Positions 1-8,822 of a stretch of DNA of 64,000 nt are shown here, one piece after another. A model generated the notes under the pieces. That model did no database searches. It was not told where the DNA came from and saw nothing but the letters and a program-made list of their open reading frames with translations. How positions within the stretch are numbered: position 1 is the first letter of the stretch; each line of letters starts with the position of its first letter. The stretch comes from Clostridium sp. OF03-18AA (lineage in GTDB: Bacteria > Bacillota > Clostridia > Lachnospirales > Lachnospiraceae). The stretch covers positions 1 to 64,000 of the forward strand of contig NZ_QUEP01000008.1 of NCBI RefSeq assembly GCF_003478035.1, read 5' to 3'. Both the position numbers and the translations under genes were made by a program.

Positions 1-40
1 CATACCCGTGGTGTCGAGAGTTCAAATCTCCCTTCCGCTA
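1..40 (+). tRNA. tRNA-Met (CAT), 3' part only
   Basis: The window opens at what reads as the anticodon CAT (1-3), followed by the anticodon stem 3' side (CCGTG, 6-10), a five-base variable loop, the T-arm with a TTCAAAT loop (21-27) and the acceptor 3' strand TTCCGCT plus discriminator A (33-40). No CCA is encoded. Acceptor base 72 is T, which argues for A1:U72 and against the initiator tRNA. The T stem has one A-C mismatch (17/31). Elongator Met is most likely; an Ile tRNA with a modified CAT anticodon is possible. The 5' half lies outside the window. Confidence 0.72.
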
Positions 41-47
41 CGATTGG

Positions 48-85
48 AAATCCCGAGAATCTGAGAAGAATCCCGGGATTTTTTT
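48..85 (+). terminator. Rho-independent terminator of the tRNA
   Basis: AAATCCCG (48-55) pairs with CGGGATTT (74-81), followed by a T run to 85. It lies just after the tRNA. Confidence 0.75.
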
Positions 86-192
86 CGATCATAATAATTT
101 TTCTGAAATATTCTGCTGCACCAAAACGGGAAAGAACATCCGCAATGATCTTGCAGACATAAGGGAGGCTCTGTCGGTGCCTGGATTCTCAC

Positions 193-1104
193 TTAAAAGA
201 TTCCCGGTAATACTGTCGCAAGATAATATCCGACCCAGAATGATGCTGAATTCGCGATAAACGAATAGAGAACGAAGTCACCGTTTTCCTTTTTGGGGGA
301 CACTCTCTTCAAAAACCTGCAATACAGACCTGCCTCCAGCGCAAAGACTATGATCTCGAAAAAGACATAGCTTGTGATAAAGGCCAACGGACCGGCATTG
401 TAATGAATGATATTGAGAAGCAGATTTAAGAGAATCTGCGTCGTGATATTTACAAGCGCAAGGATCTGCAGCTGTTTTTTCTGCCGGAAGCCGAATAACA
501 GCCCGACGACCATTTCAATTGCGATCGTAAGAAGGATACGGACCGCGAGCGATAAAAGCTCCTTTCGATAATTATAGGAACGATACGCGTTGATCCGCTC
601 GTTTGTGCTCAGGCCCTCATTGTATTCCACGGATCCGATCCGGACGCCCTCCATGTCAACGGTGTAATAAGTATCAAATGCATAACGCCCATAGCTTCCG
701 CTTGATACAAAGGTCCCGGTTTCCGGATAATACAGGAGGATCTTAAAATCCTCGGGTGGATAATAGGTCCAGGCGATCTCGCCTGTTTCGCTTACCGTCC
801 AGCCCCTCTGAAGGAAATAATATCCGTCAGGATCCTTGTAATCTACAAAAGCTTTCCAGATGTTCCGGTCAAGATCATAGAGCTGCTCATTTCTGGCGGT
901 GCCGTCCCAGACACGTGCAGGTCCTGTACGTTTCTCCTTTGAAAGCAGTGTGCCATAGCACAGATCATCGCCCATATTTTTGAACTGGATGCGCACCGAG
1001 GGCTTTGGACCCGTATCAGCTTTTGCGGTGATCGGAAGTGCTGTGACTGTAAAGATCAGATAGAACAGCAACATGAAAAGCCTGACATGCATTCTTTTTT
1101 TCAT
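193..1104 (-). CDS. Membrane protein of unknown function, signal peptide plus about four C-terminal helices
   Basis: The 303-residue product is not recognised. It starts with a basic N-terminus and a hydrophobic stretch ending near AKA (residues 26-28), a likely signal peptide. A soluble, Tyr/Trp-rich extracytoplasmic domain follows (about 30-180), then about four membrane helices (roughly 185-300). The start is supported by AAGGAGG nine bases upstream on the minus strand. The layout of an exported domain followed by a helical bundle could suit a sensory or envelope role, but nothing in the sequence fixes it. It stands alone on the minus strand, with no partner gene in the window. Confidence 0.8.
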   Translation of the reverse strand: MKKRMHVRLFMLLFYLIFTVTALPITAKADTGPKPSVRIQFKNMGDDLCYGTLLSKEKRTGPARVWDGTARNEQLYDLDRNIWKAFVDYKDPDGYYFLQRGWTVSETGEIAWTYYPPEDFKILLYYPETGTFVSSGSYGRYAFDTYYTVDMEGVRIGSVEYNEGLSTNERINAYRSYNYRKELLSLAVRILLTIAIEMVVGLLFGFRQKKQLQILALVNITTQILLNLLLNIIHYNAGPLAFITSYVFFEIIVFALEAGLYCRFLKRVSPKKENGDFVLYSFIANSASFWVGYYLATVLPGIF

Positions 1105-1541
1105 AGCAGGGACCTCCTTTCAGAGCTTGGGTTCATAAAATTATATATCTTTGCTTCTTATATCTGTTTTTATTATAATCGATACAGATATTGGCTGACA
1201 AGAAAGAGATATTTACTATTTCCTTACGTTTCAACGCGGATGTGTCCGTGCTACTGTATGCGGGCAGGAATTTTCTGAACTGAAAATTCCGGACAATAGA
1301 GTGGTGTGTGCATTTCGCTGATTTGGAATGCGAAGCCTCGGCAAAATCAGTTACTGTCTGCGCAAGGAACGAACAGTAACGTGCCCGCGGTGCACTTGCA
1401 TGAAGTTTAGAAAAAATTTAGCCTTTTTTTAGCGGTTATGTGATATACTATAATCTATATCGTATGTCATATGGTACTGACCCGGTCAGGATGTGTATGG
1501 CTGCACGGAAAATTCTGAACATATAAGATTCGGAGGACGTT
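1105..1541. other. Gene-free spacer with two hairpins
   Basis: Two perfect inverted repeats are visible. GGAATTTTC/GAAAATTCC lies at 1267-1275/1282-1290 with loop TGAACT. GTTACTGT/ACAGTAAC lies at 1350-1357/1373-1380. An AT-rich stretch with TATAAT at 1449-1454 could be the -10 of the next gene, but no good -35 is seen. The first hairpin resembles sequence at about 19361-19386. Confidence 0.5.
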
Positions 1542-2468
1542 ATGTATCAGTTTATCGTAAATCCCAGTGCCGGTGCCGGAAGAGGATACCGGATCTGGAA
1601 ACGACTGGAACATCAGCTGGAGATGGACAGCCGGGAGTACCGGGTCTTTTTTACGGAACACCAGGGGGACGCGGCTGAGATCGCAAAAGTACTGACTGCC
1701 GAGCGGGATGACGCGAAAGTGATCGTGATCGTCGGCGGGGAAGGAACTTATAATGAAGTGCTGAATGGCGTATCCTTCCGGGGACTCCTGACATTCGGAT
1801 ATGTACCGGCGGGTTTTCGGAATGCGCTGTCGAAGGGATTTGAATCCTTCTGGAAGGTCAACTGTCAGGCAAAACGGATCCTTCATCCGAAATATTACCG
1901 GATGCTGGACTATGGGGTCGCAACATTCGGAGATGAGGAGATCGTGAGCAGGCGGTTTGCGGGCCGGTGCGGGATCGGACTGGACGCGGCGATCTGCCAT
2001 AATCTTCTGTGCTGCCCGGTGAGGAACCAAATGACGAGACTTCATCTGACGAAAATACTCAGATTCGGCCTTGGTCTCAAGCAGCTTTTTCTCGCAAAAC
2101 CGACAAAAGGATATATTTTGCTTGACGGGACGCAGAAAGTGGAGTTTAATCATATATATTTCATTACGTTTATGGTCCGCAGGGAAGACAAGAAGAAACG
2201 GAAGAACAGCGAACTGCTGAATGATGATGGCAAGATGACGGTTTATATCGGAAACAGCGCGAGAAAGACAAAAATGATCCCGATCCTCCGGGACCTTGTG
2301 ATGGGGGTCCGGAAAAAAGAACGTGGGATCCGGGTCTTTGAGTGCAACGAGGCGGAAGTCCATCTGGCAAGACCGCTCGCGGTCCATATGGACGGTGAGA
2401 GCTGTATGTGCCAGCAGAATCTCGTGGTGCGCTGTATCCCGAAGCGGATGCGGATGATCGGTTCTTGA
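1542..2468 (+). CDS. Diacylglycerol/lipid kinase family protein
   Basis: This 308-residue protein has the hallmarks of the DagK/YegS lipid kinase fold. NPSAG is at residues 7-11, and the nucleotide-binding signature appears as GGEGTYNEV around residue 65 (family consensus GGDGTxNEV). [12 protein letters not shown] stretch follows, where family members have the substrate loop. Such enzymes phosphorylate diacylglycerol or related lipids with ATP at the inner face of the membrane. The start follows CGGAGG with good spacing. The C-terminal half carries the expected beta-rich domain ending in an HMDGE-like motif. Substrate specificity cannot be read from the sequence. It precedes ispF on the same strand by about 70 bases. 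Confidence 0.85.
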   Translation: MYQFIVNPSAGAGRGYRIWKRLEHQLEMDSREYRVFFTEHQGDAAEIAKVLTAERDDAKVIVIVGGEGTYNEVLNGVSFRGLLTFGYVPAGFRNALSKGFESFWKVNCQAKRILHPKYYRMLDYGVATFGDEEIVSRRFAGRCGIGLDAAICHNLLCCPVRNQMTRLHLTKILRFGLGLKQLFLAKPTKGYILLDGTQKVEFNHIYFITFMVRREDKKKRKNSELLNDDGKMTVYIGNSARKTKMIPILRDLVMGVRKKERGIRVFECNEAEVHLARPLAVHMDGESCMCQQNLVVRCIPKRMRMIGS

Positions 2469-2539
2469 GGTGGTATCGGGGCCGGTCTTGGACTGCCCAT
2501 AAACGGAAGAAGATGAACAGCTATGGAAAGGAGATTCTC

Positions 2540-3091
2540 ATGAGAATCGGACAGGGATATGATGTACATCGTCTGGTAGAAGGGAGAAAACTGATCCTCG
2601 GCGGTGTGGAGATCCCGTATGAAAAGGGACTTTTAGGACATTCGGATGCGGATGTCCTTCTTCACGCGGTGATGGACGCGCTTTTAGGGGCTGCGGCTCT
2701 CGGAGATATCGGTCAGCACTTCCCGGATTCAGATGAAAGATATAAAGGGATCTCGAGCGTTGAACTTTTAAAAGAAGTCGGAAAGATCCTGCAGGAAAAC
2801 GGATATCTGATCGAGAATATCGATTCCACGGTGATCGCGCAGAGACCAAAACTTCTGCCGTACCGTCCGCAGATGGCGAAAAATATCGCGGATGCGCTGG
2901 GGATCGAGCCTGATCAGGTGAGCGTGAAGGCGACGACGGAGGAAGGTCTTGGATTTACCGGGGCCGGGGAAGGAATCTCCGCCCAGGCGATCGCGCTTTT
3001 GAGTTCGGTTGCGGATTACGCGCCGGAGGACCGCGTCGGAGTGATCTCCGGGGGCTGTGGAGGCTGCCCGGGCTGTAAACAGCAGGGATGA
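2540..3091 (+). CDS. ispF: 2-C-methyl-D-erythritol 2,4-cyclodiphosphate synthase
   Basis: IspF converts CDP-ME 2-phosphate to MEcPP in the non-mevalonate isoprenoid pathway. The metal ligands Asp8 and His10 lie in GYDVHR and the third ligand in [11 protein letters not shown] (His about 42). The [12 protein letters not shown] signature near residue 135 is intact. The start at 2540 has AAAGGAG upstream and gives the usual N-terminus; a longer reading from 2408 would overlap the preceding gene. The product is 183 residues, longer than the usual ~157, because of a C-terminal tail that ends in a cysteine-rich GGCGGCPGC segment. It leads the conserved Clostridia group ispF-cysS-mrnC-rlmB. Confidence 0.96.
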   Translation: MRIGQGYDVHRLVEGRKLILGGVEIPYEKGLLGHSDADVLLHAVMDALLGAAALGDIGQHFPDSDERYKGISSVELLKEVGKILQENGYLIENIDSTVIAQRPKLLPYRPQMAKNIADALGIEPDQVSVKATTEEGLGFTGAGEGISAQAIALLSSVADYAPEDRVGVISGGCGGCPGCKQQG

Positions 3092-3133
3092 AAAGAGACT
3101 CACAGACAGAAAGATAGATGAAGGAGCTAAGGT

Positions 3134-4543
3134 ATGAAGATCTACAATACACTTACAAAGAGAAAAGAAGAATTTGTTCCGGTCGAGCCGGGAAAAGTAA
3201 AAATGTATGTATGCGGGCCGACCGTGTACAACTTTATCCATATCGGAAACGCAAGACCGATGATCGTATTTGATACGGTGAGACGTTACTTTGAATATAA
3301 AGGATACGATGTCAATTATGTATCCAACTTTACCGATGTCGATGACAAGATCATCAAGAAAGCGATCGAGGAAGGTGTTGACGCCGAGACGATCTCCAAA
3401 CGCTACATCGCAGAGTGCAAAAAAGACATGGAAGGCATGAATATCGAACCGGCGACAAAGAATCCGCTCGCGACGGAAGAGATCTGCGGCATGTTAAACA
3501 TGATCAGCACCCTGATCGAGAAAGGCTACGCCTATGTTGCTGCGGACGGAACGGTTTATTACAGTGTCCGCAAGTTTAAAGATTACGGAAAGCTGTCCCA
3601 CAAGAACCTGGATGATCTTCAGTCCGGTTTCCGTGAGATCAAGGTAACCGGTGAGGAAGGAAAACAGGACCCGAACGACTTTGTTCTCTGGAAGCCGAAA
3701 AAAGAAGGTGAGCCGTACTGGGAGTCCCCGTGGTGCGAAGGCCGTCCGGGCTGGCATATCGAGTGCTCCGTTATGGCAAAGAGATACCTCGGTGATGAGA
3801 TCGATATCCATGCGGGCGGCGAGGACCTGATCTTCCCGCACCATGAGAATGAGATCGCCCAGAGTGAGGCAGCAAACGGAAAGCCCTTCGCGAAATACTG
3901 GATGCACAACGCATTCTTAAATATCGACAATAAGAAAATGTCCAAATCTCTCGGAAACTTCTTCACTGTCCGCGAGATCAGCGAGAAATATGATCTCCAG
4001 GTACTCCGTTTCTTTATGCTGAGCGCACATTACAGAAGTCCGTTAAACTTCAGCGCAGATCTGATGGAATCTTCCAAGAACGGTCTTGAGAGGATCTTAA
4101 CCGGAATGGAGAAACTCCGCGAGATGGAGGCAAAGGTATCCGGAGACGCGATGACAGCGGAAGAGCAGGAGAATCAGAAAAAGGCAATGGAGCTCGTTGC
4201 AAAGTATGAGGCGGCGATGGATGATGATTTCAACACCGCGGACGCGATCTCTGCGATCTTCGAACTTATCAAGCTCTCCAACTCTACAGTATCCGAGACG
4301 AGCACAAAGGCATATGTTTCCTGGATGAAGAATGAGATCCAGAGACTCTGCGATGTGATGGGAATCATCACGGAGAAGAAGAAAGAGGTTCTTGACTCCG
4401 AGGTGGAGGACCTGATCGCCCAGAGACAGGCGGCGAGAAAGGCAAAGAACTTTGCACTTGCAGATGAGATCAGAGGAAAGCTTCTCGACATGGGAATCGT
4501 TCTCGAGGACACAAGAGAGGGCGTAAAATGGAAGAGAGCTTAA
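3134..4543 (+). CDS. cysS: Cysteinyl-tRNA synthetase
   Basis: This is a 469-residue class I synthetase that charges tRNA-Cys. The zinc-site cysteine is in CGPTVYN, the HIGH box reads HIGN within FIHIGNARP (about residues 36-39), GWHIECS carries further zinc/substrate residues, and KMSKS is at about residue 263. The C-terminal helical DALR-type domain is present and the length is normal. The start follows a GGAGC ribosome binding site. It sits 42 bases after ispF and overlaps mrnC by 16 bases, so coupled translation is likely. Confidence 0.98.
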   Translation: MKIYNTLTKRKEEFVPVEPGKVKMYVCGPTVYNFIHIGNARPMIVFDTVRRYFEYKGYDVNYVSNFTDVDDKIIKKAIEEGVDAETISKRYIAECKKDMEGMNIEPATKNPLATEEICGMLNMISTLIEKGYAYVAADGTVYYSVRKFKDYGKLSHKNLDDLQSGFREIKVTGEEGKQDPNDFVLWKPKKEGEPYWESPWCEGRPGWHIECSVMAKRYLGDEIDIHAGGEDLIFPHHENEIAQSEAANGKPFAKYWMHNAFLNIDNKKMSKSLGNFFTVREISEKYDLQVLRFFMLSAHYRSPLNFSADLMESSKNGLERILTGMEKLREMEAKVSGDAMTAEEQENQKKAMELVAKYEAAMDDDFNTADAISAIFELIKLSNSTVSETSTKAYVSWMKNEIQRLCDVMGIITEKKKEVLDSEVEDLIAQRQAARKAKNFALADEIRGKLLDMGIVLEDTREGVKWKRA

Positions 4544-5004
4544 TCCTCTTAAAGGAAAAATTTCACTTAAAAGAGACGGACGCGAACCAGTATTCCCCAC
4601 TGGTCCTCGCCTATCTCGGGGATGCGGTGTATGAGATCCTGATCCGGACGATCGTTGTGAGCGAGGGAAATATGCAGGTCAATAAGCTGCACAAAAAATC
4701 TTCGGCTCTCGTAAAGGCTGCCGCACAGGCGGAATTCCTGATGGCGATCGAGGAAGACCTCACGGAGGAGGAACATGCCGTTTATAAGCGGGGAAGAAAT
4801 GCAAAATCCTTTTCCATGGCGAAGAACGCGACGATGAAGGATTACCGGATGGCGACAGGCTTTGAGGCTCTGATGGGATATCTTTACCTGTCCGGAAGAA
4901 CGGAACGCATGGTGGATCTTGTGGCGCTGGCAATGACAAAGACCGGAAAAGCTGACTCCGGCGATACGGAAAAACAAAAAGAGGAGAACTCCGATGAGAT
5001 ATGA
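4528..5004 (+). CDS. mrnC: Mini-ribonuclease III (23S rRNA processing)
   Basis: This 158-residue protein has the RNase III catalytic fold without a double-stranded RNA-binding domain, which defines Mini-III. It trims the 23S rRNA precursor in Firmicutes. The catalytic acidic patch is seen in YLGDAVYE (about residues 28-35) and in GFEALMGYLYL (about 112-122). The N-terminus overlaps cysS and the C-terminus overlaps rlmB by 11 bases, the usual arrangement in Clostridia. The tail after residue 140 is charged and variable. Confidence 0.95.
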   Translation: MEESLILLKEKFHLKETDANQYSPLVLAYLGDAVYEILIRTIVVSEGNMQVNKLHKKSSALVKAAAQAEFLMAIEEDLTEEEHAVYKRGRNAKSFSMAKNATMKDYRMATGFEALMGYLYLSGRTERMVDLVALAMTKTGKADSGDTEKQKEENSDEI

Positions 5005-5740
5005 AGAACTGACGATTGAAGGGCGCAACGCTGTTTTGGAGGCGTTCCGCTCTGGAAAGACCATCGACCGGCTGTTTGTCCTTGACGGATGTCAGGACGG
5101 ACCGGTGCGCACGATCGTGAGAGAGGCGAAAAAGCATGACACGATCGTAAACTTTGTTCCGAAGGAACGTCTGGATTCCATGTCCGAGACGGGACACCAT
5201 CAGGGCGTGATGGCGTATGCCGCTGCTTACGAGTACGCTGAAGTGGAAGATATTTTGAAAATCGCGGAAGAGAAGGGCGAGCCGCCGTTTTTATTCCTGC
5301 TTGACGGAATTGAGGATCCGCACAACCTTGGAGCGATCATCCGTACCGCGAACCTTGCGGGCGCTCACGGAGTGATCATTCCGAAACGCCGCGCGGTGGG
5401 ACTTACTGCGACGGTTGCGAGAACCTCCGCAGGTGCGTTAAACTATACGCCGGTCGCAAAGGTCACCAATATGGCGGCGACCATCGAGGATTTAAAGAAA
5501 CGCGGCATCTGGTTCGTCTGCGCTGACATGGGTGGAGAGAGCATGTACCGTTTAAACCTCACCGGACCGATCGGTCTTGTGATCGGAAATGAGGGGGAGG
5601 GCGTGAGCCGTCTCGTAAAGGAAAAGTGCGATATGATCGCGTCGATCCCGATGAAGGGCGATATCGATTCCCTGAACGCGTCCGTTGCAACAGGTGTTCT
5701 CGCGTATGAGATCGTGAGACAGAGACTGGCGAAGGCATAG
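4994..5740 (+). CDS. rlmB: 23S rRNA (guanosine-2'-O-)-methyltransferase, TrmH/SpoU family
   Basis: This 248-residue SPOUT methyltransferase begins with EGRNAVLEAF, the start of the small substrate-binding domain. The SpoU signatures follow: LDGIEDPHNLGAIIRTA (motif 1, about residue 98), GNEGEGVSR (motif 2) and IPMKGDIDSLNASVA (motif 3), which form the trefoil-knot SAM site. The RlmB subgroup methylates the ribose of G2251 (E. coli numbering) in 23S rRNA. The start is preceded by GAGGAG. It is the last gene of the group and is followed by a terminator. A close relative acting on another rRNA or tRNA site cannot be fully excluded. Confidence 0.93.
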   Translation: MRYEELTIEGRNAVLEAFRSGKTIDRLFVLDGCQDGPVRTIVREAKKHDTIVNFVPKERLDSMSETGHHQGVMAYAAAYEYAEVEDILKIAEEKGEPPFLFLLDGIEDPHNLGAIIRTANLAGAHGVIIPKRRAVGLTATVARTSAGALNYTPVAKVTNMAATIEDLKKRGIWFVCADMGGESMYRLNLTGPIGLVIGNEGEGVSRLVKEKCDMIASIPMKGDIDSLNASVATGVLAYEIVRQRLAKA

Positions 5741-5765
5741 AATTTAAAATTTTGATTATGAAAAA

Positions 5766-5799
5766 AGACCCGTGGAGAGGAGTTTCCCGGGTCTATTTT
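5766..5799 (+). terminator. Terminator after rlmB
   Basis: AGACCCG (5766-5772) pairs with CGGGTCT (5788-5794), followed by ATTTTG. A second hairpin, CCGCCT/AGGCGG, lies at about 5829-5845, and an interrupted palindrome CAATTGT/ACAATTG lies at about 5857-5875. Confidence 0.75.
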
Positions 5800-5889
5800 G
5801 TGCGCGAAGGATTTCCTGCAAGTACTCACCGCCTGAAAGAGGCGGGAGTCTTATCAATTGTAATAAACAATTGCTCTGACATGTCCGGG

Positions 5890-5956
5890 CGTCCTGCGTG
5901 TGTGTACATCACTGGCGCGTTCGTACCTTTTCGTACAACAGGAAATTCCCTGTCAC
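5890..5956 (-). repeat. Interspersed palindromic repeat, copy A (partial, minus orientation)
   Basis: Read on the minus strand, this stretch aligns with the fuller copy at 37117-37250 over the segment GGAATTTCCT...AAAAGG...ACGCGCCA. The second hairpin of the family is degraded or absent here. Confidence 0.6.
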
Positions 5957-5959
5957 GCG

Positions 5960-5991
5960 AAAAAAGGCTTTCCGGATATTCCGGAAAGCCT
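5960..5991 (-). terminator. Terminator of tRNA-Thr
   Basis: This is a perfect 12-bp stem: AGGCTTTCCGGA (5965-5976), loop TAT, TCCGGAAAGCCT (5980-5991). On the minus strand it is followed by a T run (the A run at 5960-5965). Confidence 0.85.
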
Positions 5992-6000
5992 CATGGTTTA

Positions 6001-6073
6001 AGCTGCCTAGCAGATTTGAACTGCCGACCTCCGCCTTACCAAGGCGACGCTCTACCAGCTGAGCCAAGGCAGC
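6001..6073 (-). tRNA. tRNA-Thr (GGT)
   Basis: Read on the minus strand this is a full 73-base cloverleaf. The acceptor GCTGCCT/AGGCAGC closes fully, the D arm contains AGCTGG, and the anticodon stem CGCC/GGCG encloses loop TTGGTAA with anticodon GGT. The T loop is TTCAAAT. The discriminator is T and no CCA is encoded. It has its own promoter and terminator. Confidence 0.95.
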
Positions 6074-6106
6074 GAACACATTTACTGTGTTTTTCGAACC
6101 TCCAAT

Positions 6107-6135
6107 ATAGTATCATGGATCAACGGGTTTGTCAA
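6107..6135 (-). promoter_or_regulatory. Promoter of tRNA-Thr
   Basis: On the minus strand TTGACA (6130-6135) is separated by 17 bases from TACTAT (6107-6112), an almost consensus sigma-A promoter 34 bases before the tRNA. Confidence 0.85.
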
Positions 6136-6278
6136 CGATAAAAACAAAAAAATTTGAATAAATTTTTTATACAAAAAGATCAATTCCTCGGAAAGCTCAT
6201 GGAGGTTCAAACACGTGCAGGTAACACTTTCCGTTCTGCTTTCATATTCTGTAGTAAAAAAGATATTGAGGTGTTAAT

Positions 6279-7271
6279 ATGCCAGAAAATCCAACATCAA
6301 TGACGGAACCGTCGGGCGAGAATACGGCGGAGGTCGTAGCAGGGAAGAACGACGCAAATGTACCGGAGACACCGGCCGAGCCATTAGGAGGAGTTTTTGT
6401 TTATCCGGGAGACGATGATCTTGCGGGAATCCCTGTGCCGCCTATCGCTTCACCGGGCGGAAGACCTGTTTATCCCGGGGATGACGATCTCGCTGGAATC
6501 CCAACGACACCGGTCGCGCCGTCTGGCGGTCGCCCTGTCTATCCCGACAATACCATCGGACGCCCGGGCTTTCCGACGATTTCTTTTCCGGTCACATATC
6601 CGACGGTCTCAGGAGGAAATTACTACAGCAGAGTCCGGTTTTTAAATGCCAGCACATCAGGCCGAACTCTGGATGTCTATATCGATGGCCGGAATATCTT
6701 TTCCGGTTCTGAATTTGCCACGATTTCTTCTTATATCCGCGTGACGGACGGATTCCACACCGTCACTGTGCGCAGGACCAACGGTCAGATCTATTATCAG
6801 CAGACGATTGCTTTTGTGTCCGGTGAGAGACTTACGATGGTGATCTTAGACACGGTATCCGGAGTGTCCCTGACCCGTGTCTCTGACATGGGCTGCACGA
6901 ACGTTCCGGCAGGTTACGGCTGTCTCCGTGTAGCGAACATGTCCTACGCGGGATCCAGCTACGATGTGCGGACCTTCAACAACCAGACAGCATTTGCGGG
7001 GGTCGGATACAAGGAAGTGACGAGCTATAAACAGACATCCAGCGGAACCTATACCTTCTTTGTGACAGGTTCCCAGTATGCAGTTTCGGCCTTAGGCGAG
7101 CTTCCGGTCCTTGTCCTTTCCTCCATCGTCGGCGTTTCCTGCCCGACCTGCACCGTGTCGAATCCGCTGCTCACCTTCAACGTCAACGTCCGTGCGGGAA
7201 GAGCCTACACCTGTTATATTATCGGAAATCCGTGGTCCGGTCTCTTCCAGGTGTATGTCCTTGAGGACTGA
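6279..7271 (+). CDS. DUF4397-like beta protein with Pro-rich N-terminal repeats
   Basis: The 330-residue product begins with a disordered acidic/proline-rich region (about 1-115) in which the motif VYPGDDDLAGIP occurs twice and GGRPVYP is repeated. Two related beta domains follow (about 117-215 and 216-330). Each starts with an RVRFLNAS or LRVANMS-type strand and a D-V-Y/R-T-F pattern, as in DUF4397 proteins. No signal peptide or membrane segment is visible, which is unusual because DUF4397 proteins are commonly exported. The start follows GAGGTG. No function can be assigned. It is followed by the promoter of the MATE gene, so it appears monocistronic. Confidence 0.8.
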   Translation: MPENPTSMTEPSGENTAEVVAGKNDANVPETPAEPLGGVFVYPGDDDLAGIPVPPIASPGGRPVYPGDDDLAGIPTTPVAPSGGRPVYPDNTIGRPGFPTISFPVTYPTVSGGNYYSRVRFLNASTSGRTLDVYIDGRNIFSGSEFATISSYIRVTDGFHTVTVRRTNGQIYYQQTIAFVSGERLTMVILDTVSGVSLTRVSDMGCTNVPAGYGCLRVANMSYAGSSYDVRTFNNQTAFAGVGYKEVTSYKQTSSGTYTFFVTGSQYAVSALGELPVLVLSSIVGVSCPTCTVSNPLLTFNVNVRAGRAYTCYIIGNPWSGLFQVYVLED

Positions 7272-7288
7272 AGCGTGTTGTGGCAGGA

Positions 7289-7317
7289 TTGCATTATTTG
7301 TAAAAATCGTCTATAAT
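7289..7317 (+). promoter_or_regulatory. Promoter of the MATE/ABC exporter operon
   Basis: TTGCAT (7289-7294), a 17-base spacer and TATAAT (7312-7317) form a strong sigma-A promoter. It gives a leader of about 150 bases before the MATE start. Confidence 0.8.
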
Positions 7318-7472
7318 CTGCGTAATAGATAAAAGGAATGTGCCTTACGCATTCCGGCACCGGGAGCAGCCGTGGATAGAATGAGCAGACGGACAGGGGC
7401 GGGAAATGCCAGTCTGCTTTTCTTTCCGGATGCTGCCGGAAAGAAAATACAGATACGGGAAAAAGGAGTATT
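7318..7472 (+). promoter_or_regulatory. Structured 5' leader, candidate attenuator of the exporter operon
   Basis: The leader offers mutually exclusive pairings: GCGTAA/TTACGC (7320-7325/7345-7350), GGAATG/CATTCC (7335-7340/7350-7355) and GTGCC/GGCAC (7340-7344/7356-7360). A terminator-like hairpin follows, GCAGAC/GTCTGC (7385-7390/7412-7417), with a TTTTCTTT tail that is itself the left arm of CTTTCCGG/CCGGAAAG (7422-7429/7436-7443). I do not recognise a known riboswitch class. Confidence 0.45.
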
Positions 7473-8822
7473 ATGAAGAAAAATTACGAAATGGACATGT
7501 GCAGCGGTCCGATCCTCGGAAAACTGCTCACCTTTACGATTCCGCTGATCTTTTCCGGAATCCTGCAGCTTCTGTTCAACGCTGCGGATGTGATCGTTGT
7601 GGGACGTTTCGCGGGTAGCCAGTCTCTGGCGGCTGTGGGTTCCACAACGGCGCTGATCAACCTGATGATCAATATCTTTATCGGACTGTCCGTGGGTGTC
7701 AATGTCATCGTGGCGAGATATTACGGAGCGAAGCGGGAAAAAGACGTGCAGGATACGATCCATACGGCCATGGCGCTCAGTATCGTCAGCGGTCTTTTCC
7801 TGATCGTTATGGGCCAGCTTCTCTCAAGACCGATGCTGGAACTCATGGGAACACCGGACGATGTGATCGATAAATCTACGATCTATATGCGGATCATCTT
7901 TATCGGCATGCCTGCGAATATGATCTACAACTTCGGAAGCGCGATCCTCCGCGCGGTGGGAGACACGAAACGCCCGCTGTATTTCCTTACGGCGGCGGGC
8001 GTGATCAATGTGGTCTTAAACCTCTTTTTTGTGATCATGTTCCGGATGGATGTGGCGGGAGTTGCTCTGGCGACCGCGATCTCTCAGGCGATTTCGGCGT
8101 GTCTGGTGATCCTTTGCCTGATGGAGAGTGAGGGTTGTCTGAAGCTTCATTTAAAAGCTCTGAAGATCCACCGCTCAAAATTCCGCCAGATCATTCAGGT
8201 AGGCCTTCCGGCGGGGATGCAGGGCGCAGTATTTTCTATTTCCAATGTTCTGATCCAGTCCTCTGTGAATTCCTTCGGTTCTGTCGCAATGGCAGGAAAT
8301 ACGACATCCCAGAATATTGAGGGATTCATCTATAATGCCATGAATGCGGTTTATCAGGCAAACTTAAGCTTCACAAGCCAGAACTTCGGCGGCAAAAAGT
8401 ATTCGAGGATCAACCGGATCATGTTTACCTGCCTTGGCGTTGTAACGGCCGTGGGACTCGGAATGGGAATTCCGGCTTATCTTTGCGGACATGCCCTGAT
8501 CCGGATCTATTCCTCGGACCCGGAGGTCATGGTATACGGAATGAGAAGACTTGTGGTCTTTGGAACGACATATTTCCTCTGTGGGATCATGGATACGATG
8601 GTGGGCAGCATCCGCGGTCTCGGATATTCCGTCATACCGATGTGCGTCTCCCTTCTGGGAGCGTGCGGACTCCGGATCGTCTGGATCTTTACGGTGTTCC
8701 AGGTATACCATAACCTGACGGTGTTATACTTATCTTATCCGTTTACCTGGATCGTCACGGCGACGGCCCATATGATCTGCTTTTATATCGTTAGAAGAAA
8801 ACTTCCGAGGGAAGATGCGTGA
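7473..8822 (+). CDS. MATE family efflux transporter
   Basis: This 449-residue polytopic protein has the twelve-helix MATE pattern and family-typical segments: LLTFTIPLIFSGILQ at the start, GRFAGSQSLAAVG, and the second-half counterpart QVGLPAGMQGAVFS at about residue 235. MATE proteins export cationic drugs or metabolites by Na+ or H+ antiport. The start follows AAAAAGGAG. It overlaps the next ABC gene by eight bases, which suggests a multi-transporter efflux operon. The substrate is unknown. Confidence 0.93.
   Translation: MKKNYEMDMCSGPILGKLLTFTIPLIFSGILQLLFNAADVIVVGRFAGSQSLAAVGSTTALINLMINIFIGLSVGVNVIVARYYGAKREKDVQDTIHTAMALSIVSGLFLIVMGQLLSRPMLELMGTPDDVIDKSTIYMRIIFIGMPANMIYNFGSAILRAVGDTKRPLYFLTAAGVINVVLNLFFVIMFRMDVAGVALATAISQAISACLVILCLMESEGCLKLHLKALKIHRSKFRQIIQVGLPAGMQGAVFSISNVLIQSSVNSFGSVAMAGNTTSQNIEGFIYNAMNAVYQANLSFTSQNFGGKKYSRINRIMFTCLGVVTAVGLGMGIPAYLCGHALIRIYSSDPEVMVYGMRRLVVFGTTYFLCGIMDTMVGSIRGLGYSVIPMCVSLLGACGLRIVWIFTVFQVYHNLTVLYLSYPFTWIVTATAHMICFYIVRRKLPREDA

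Noticed and set aside
2408..2539. N-terminal extension of ispF
   Set aside because: It overlaps the lipid kinase gene and lacks the family N-terminus, which begins at 2540 after AAAGGAG.
5752..6141. Open frame of 129 residues across the rlmB-tRNA spacer
   Set aside because: It runs through a terminator, a repeat copy and the antisense of tRNA-Thr, so it is not a gene.
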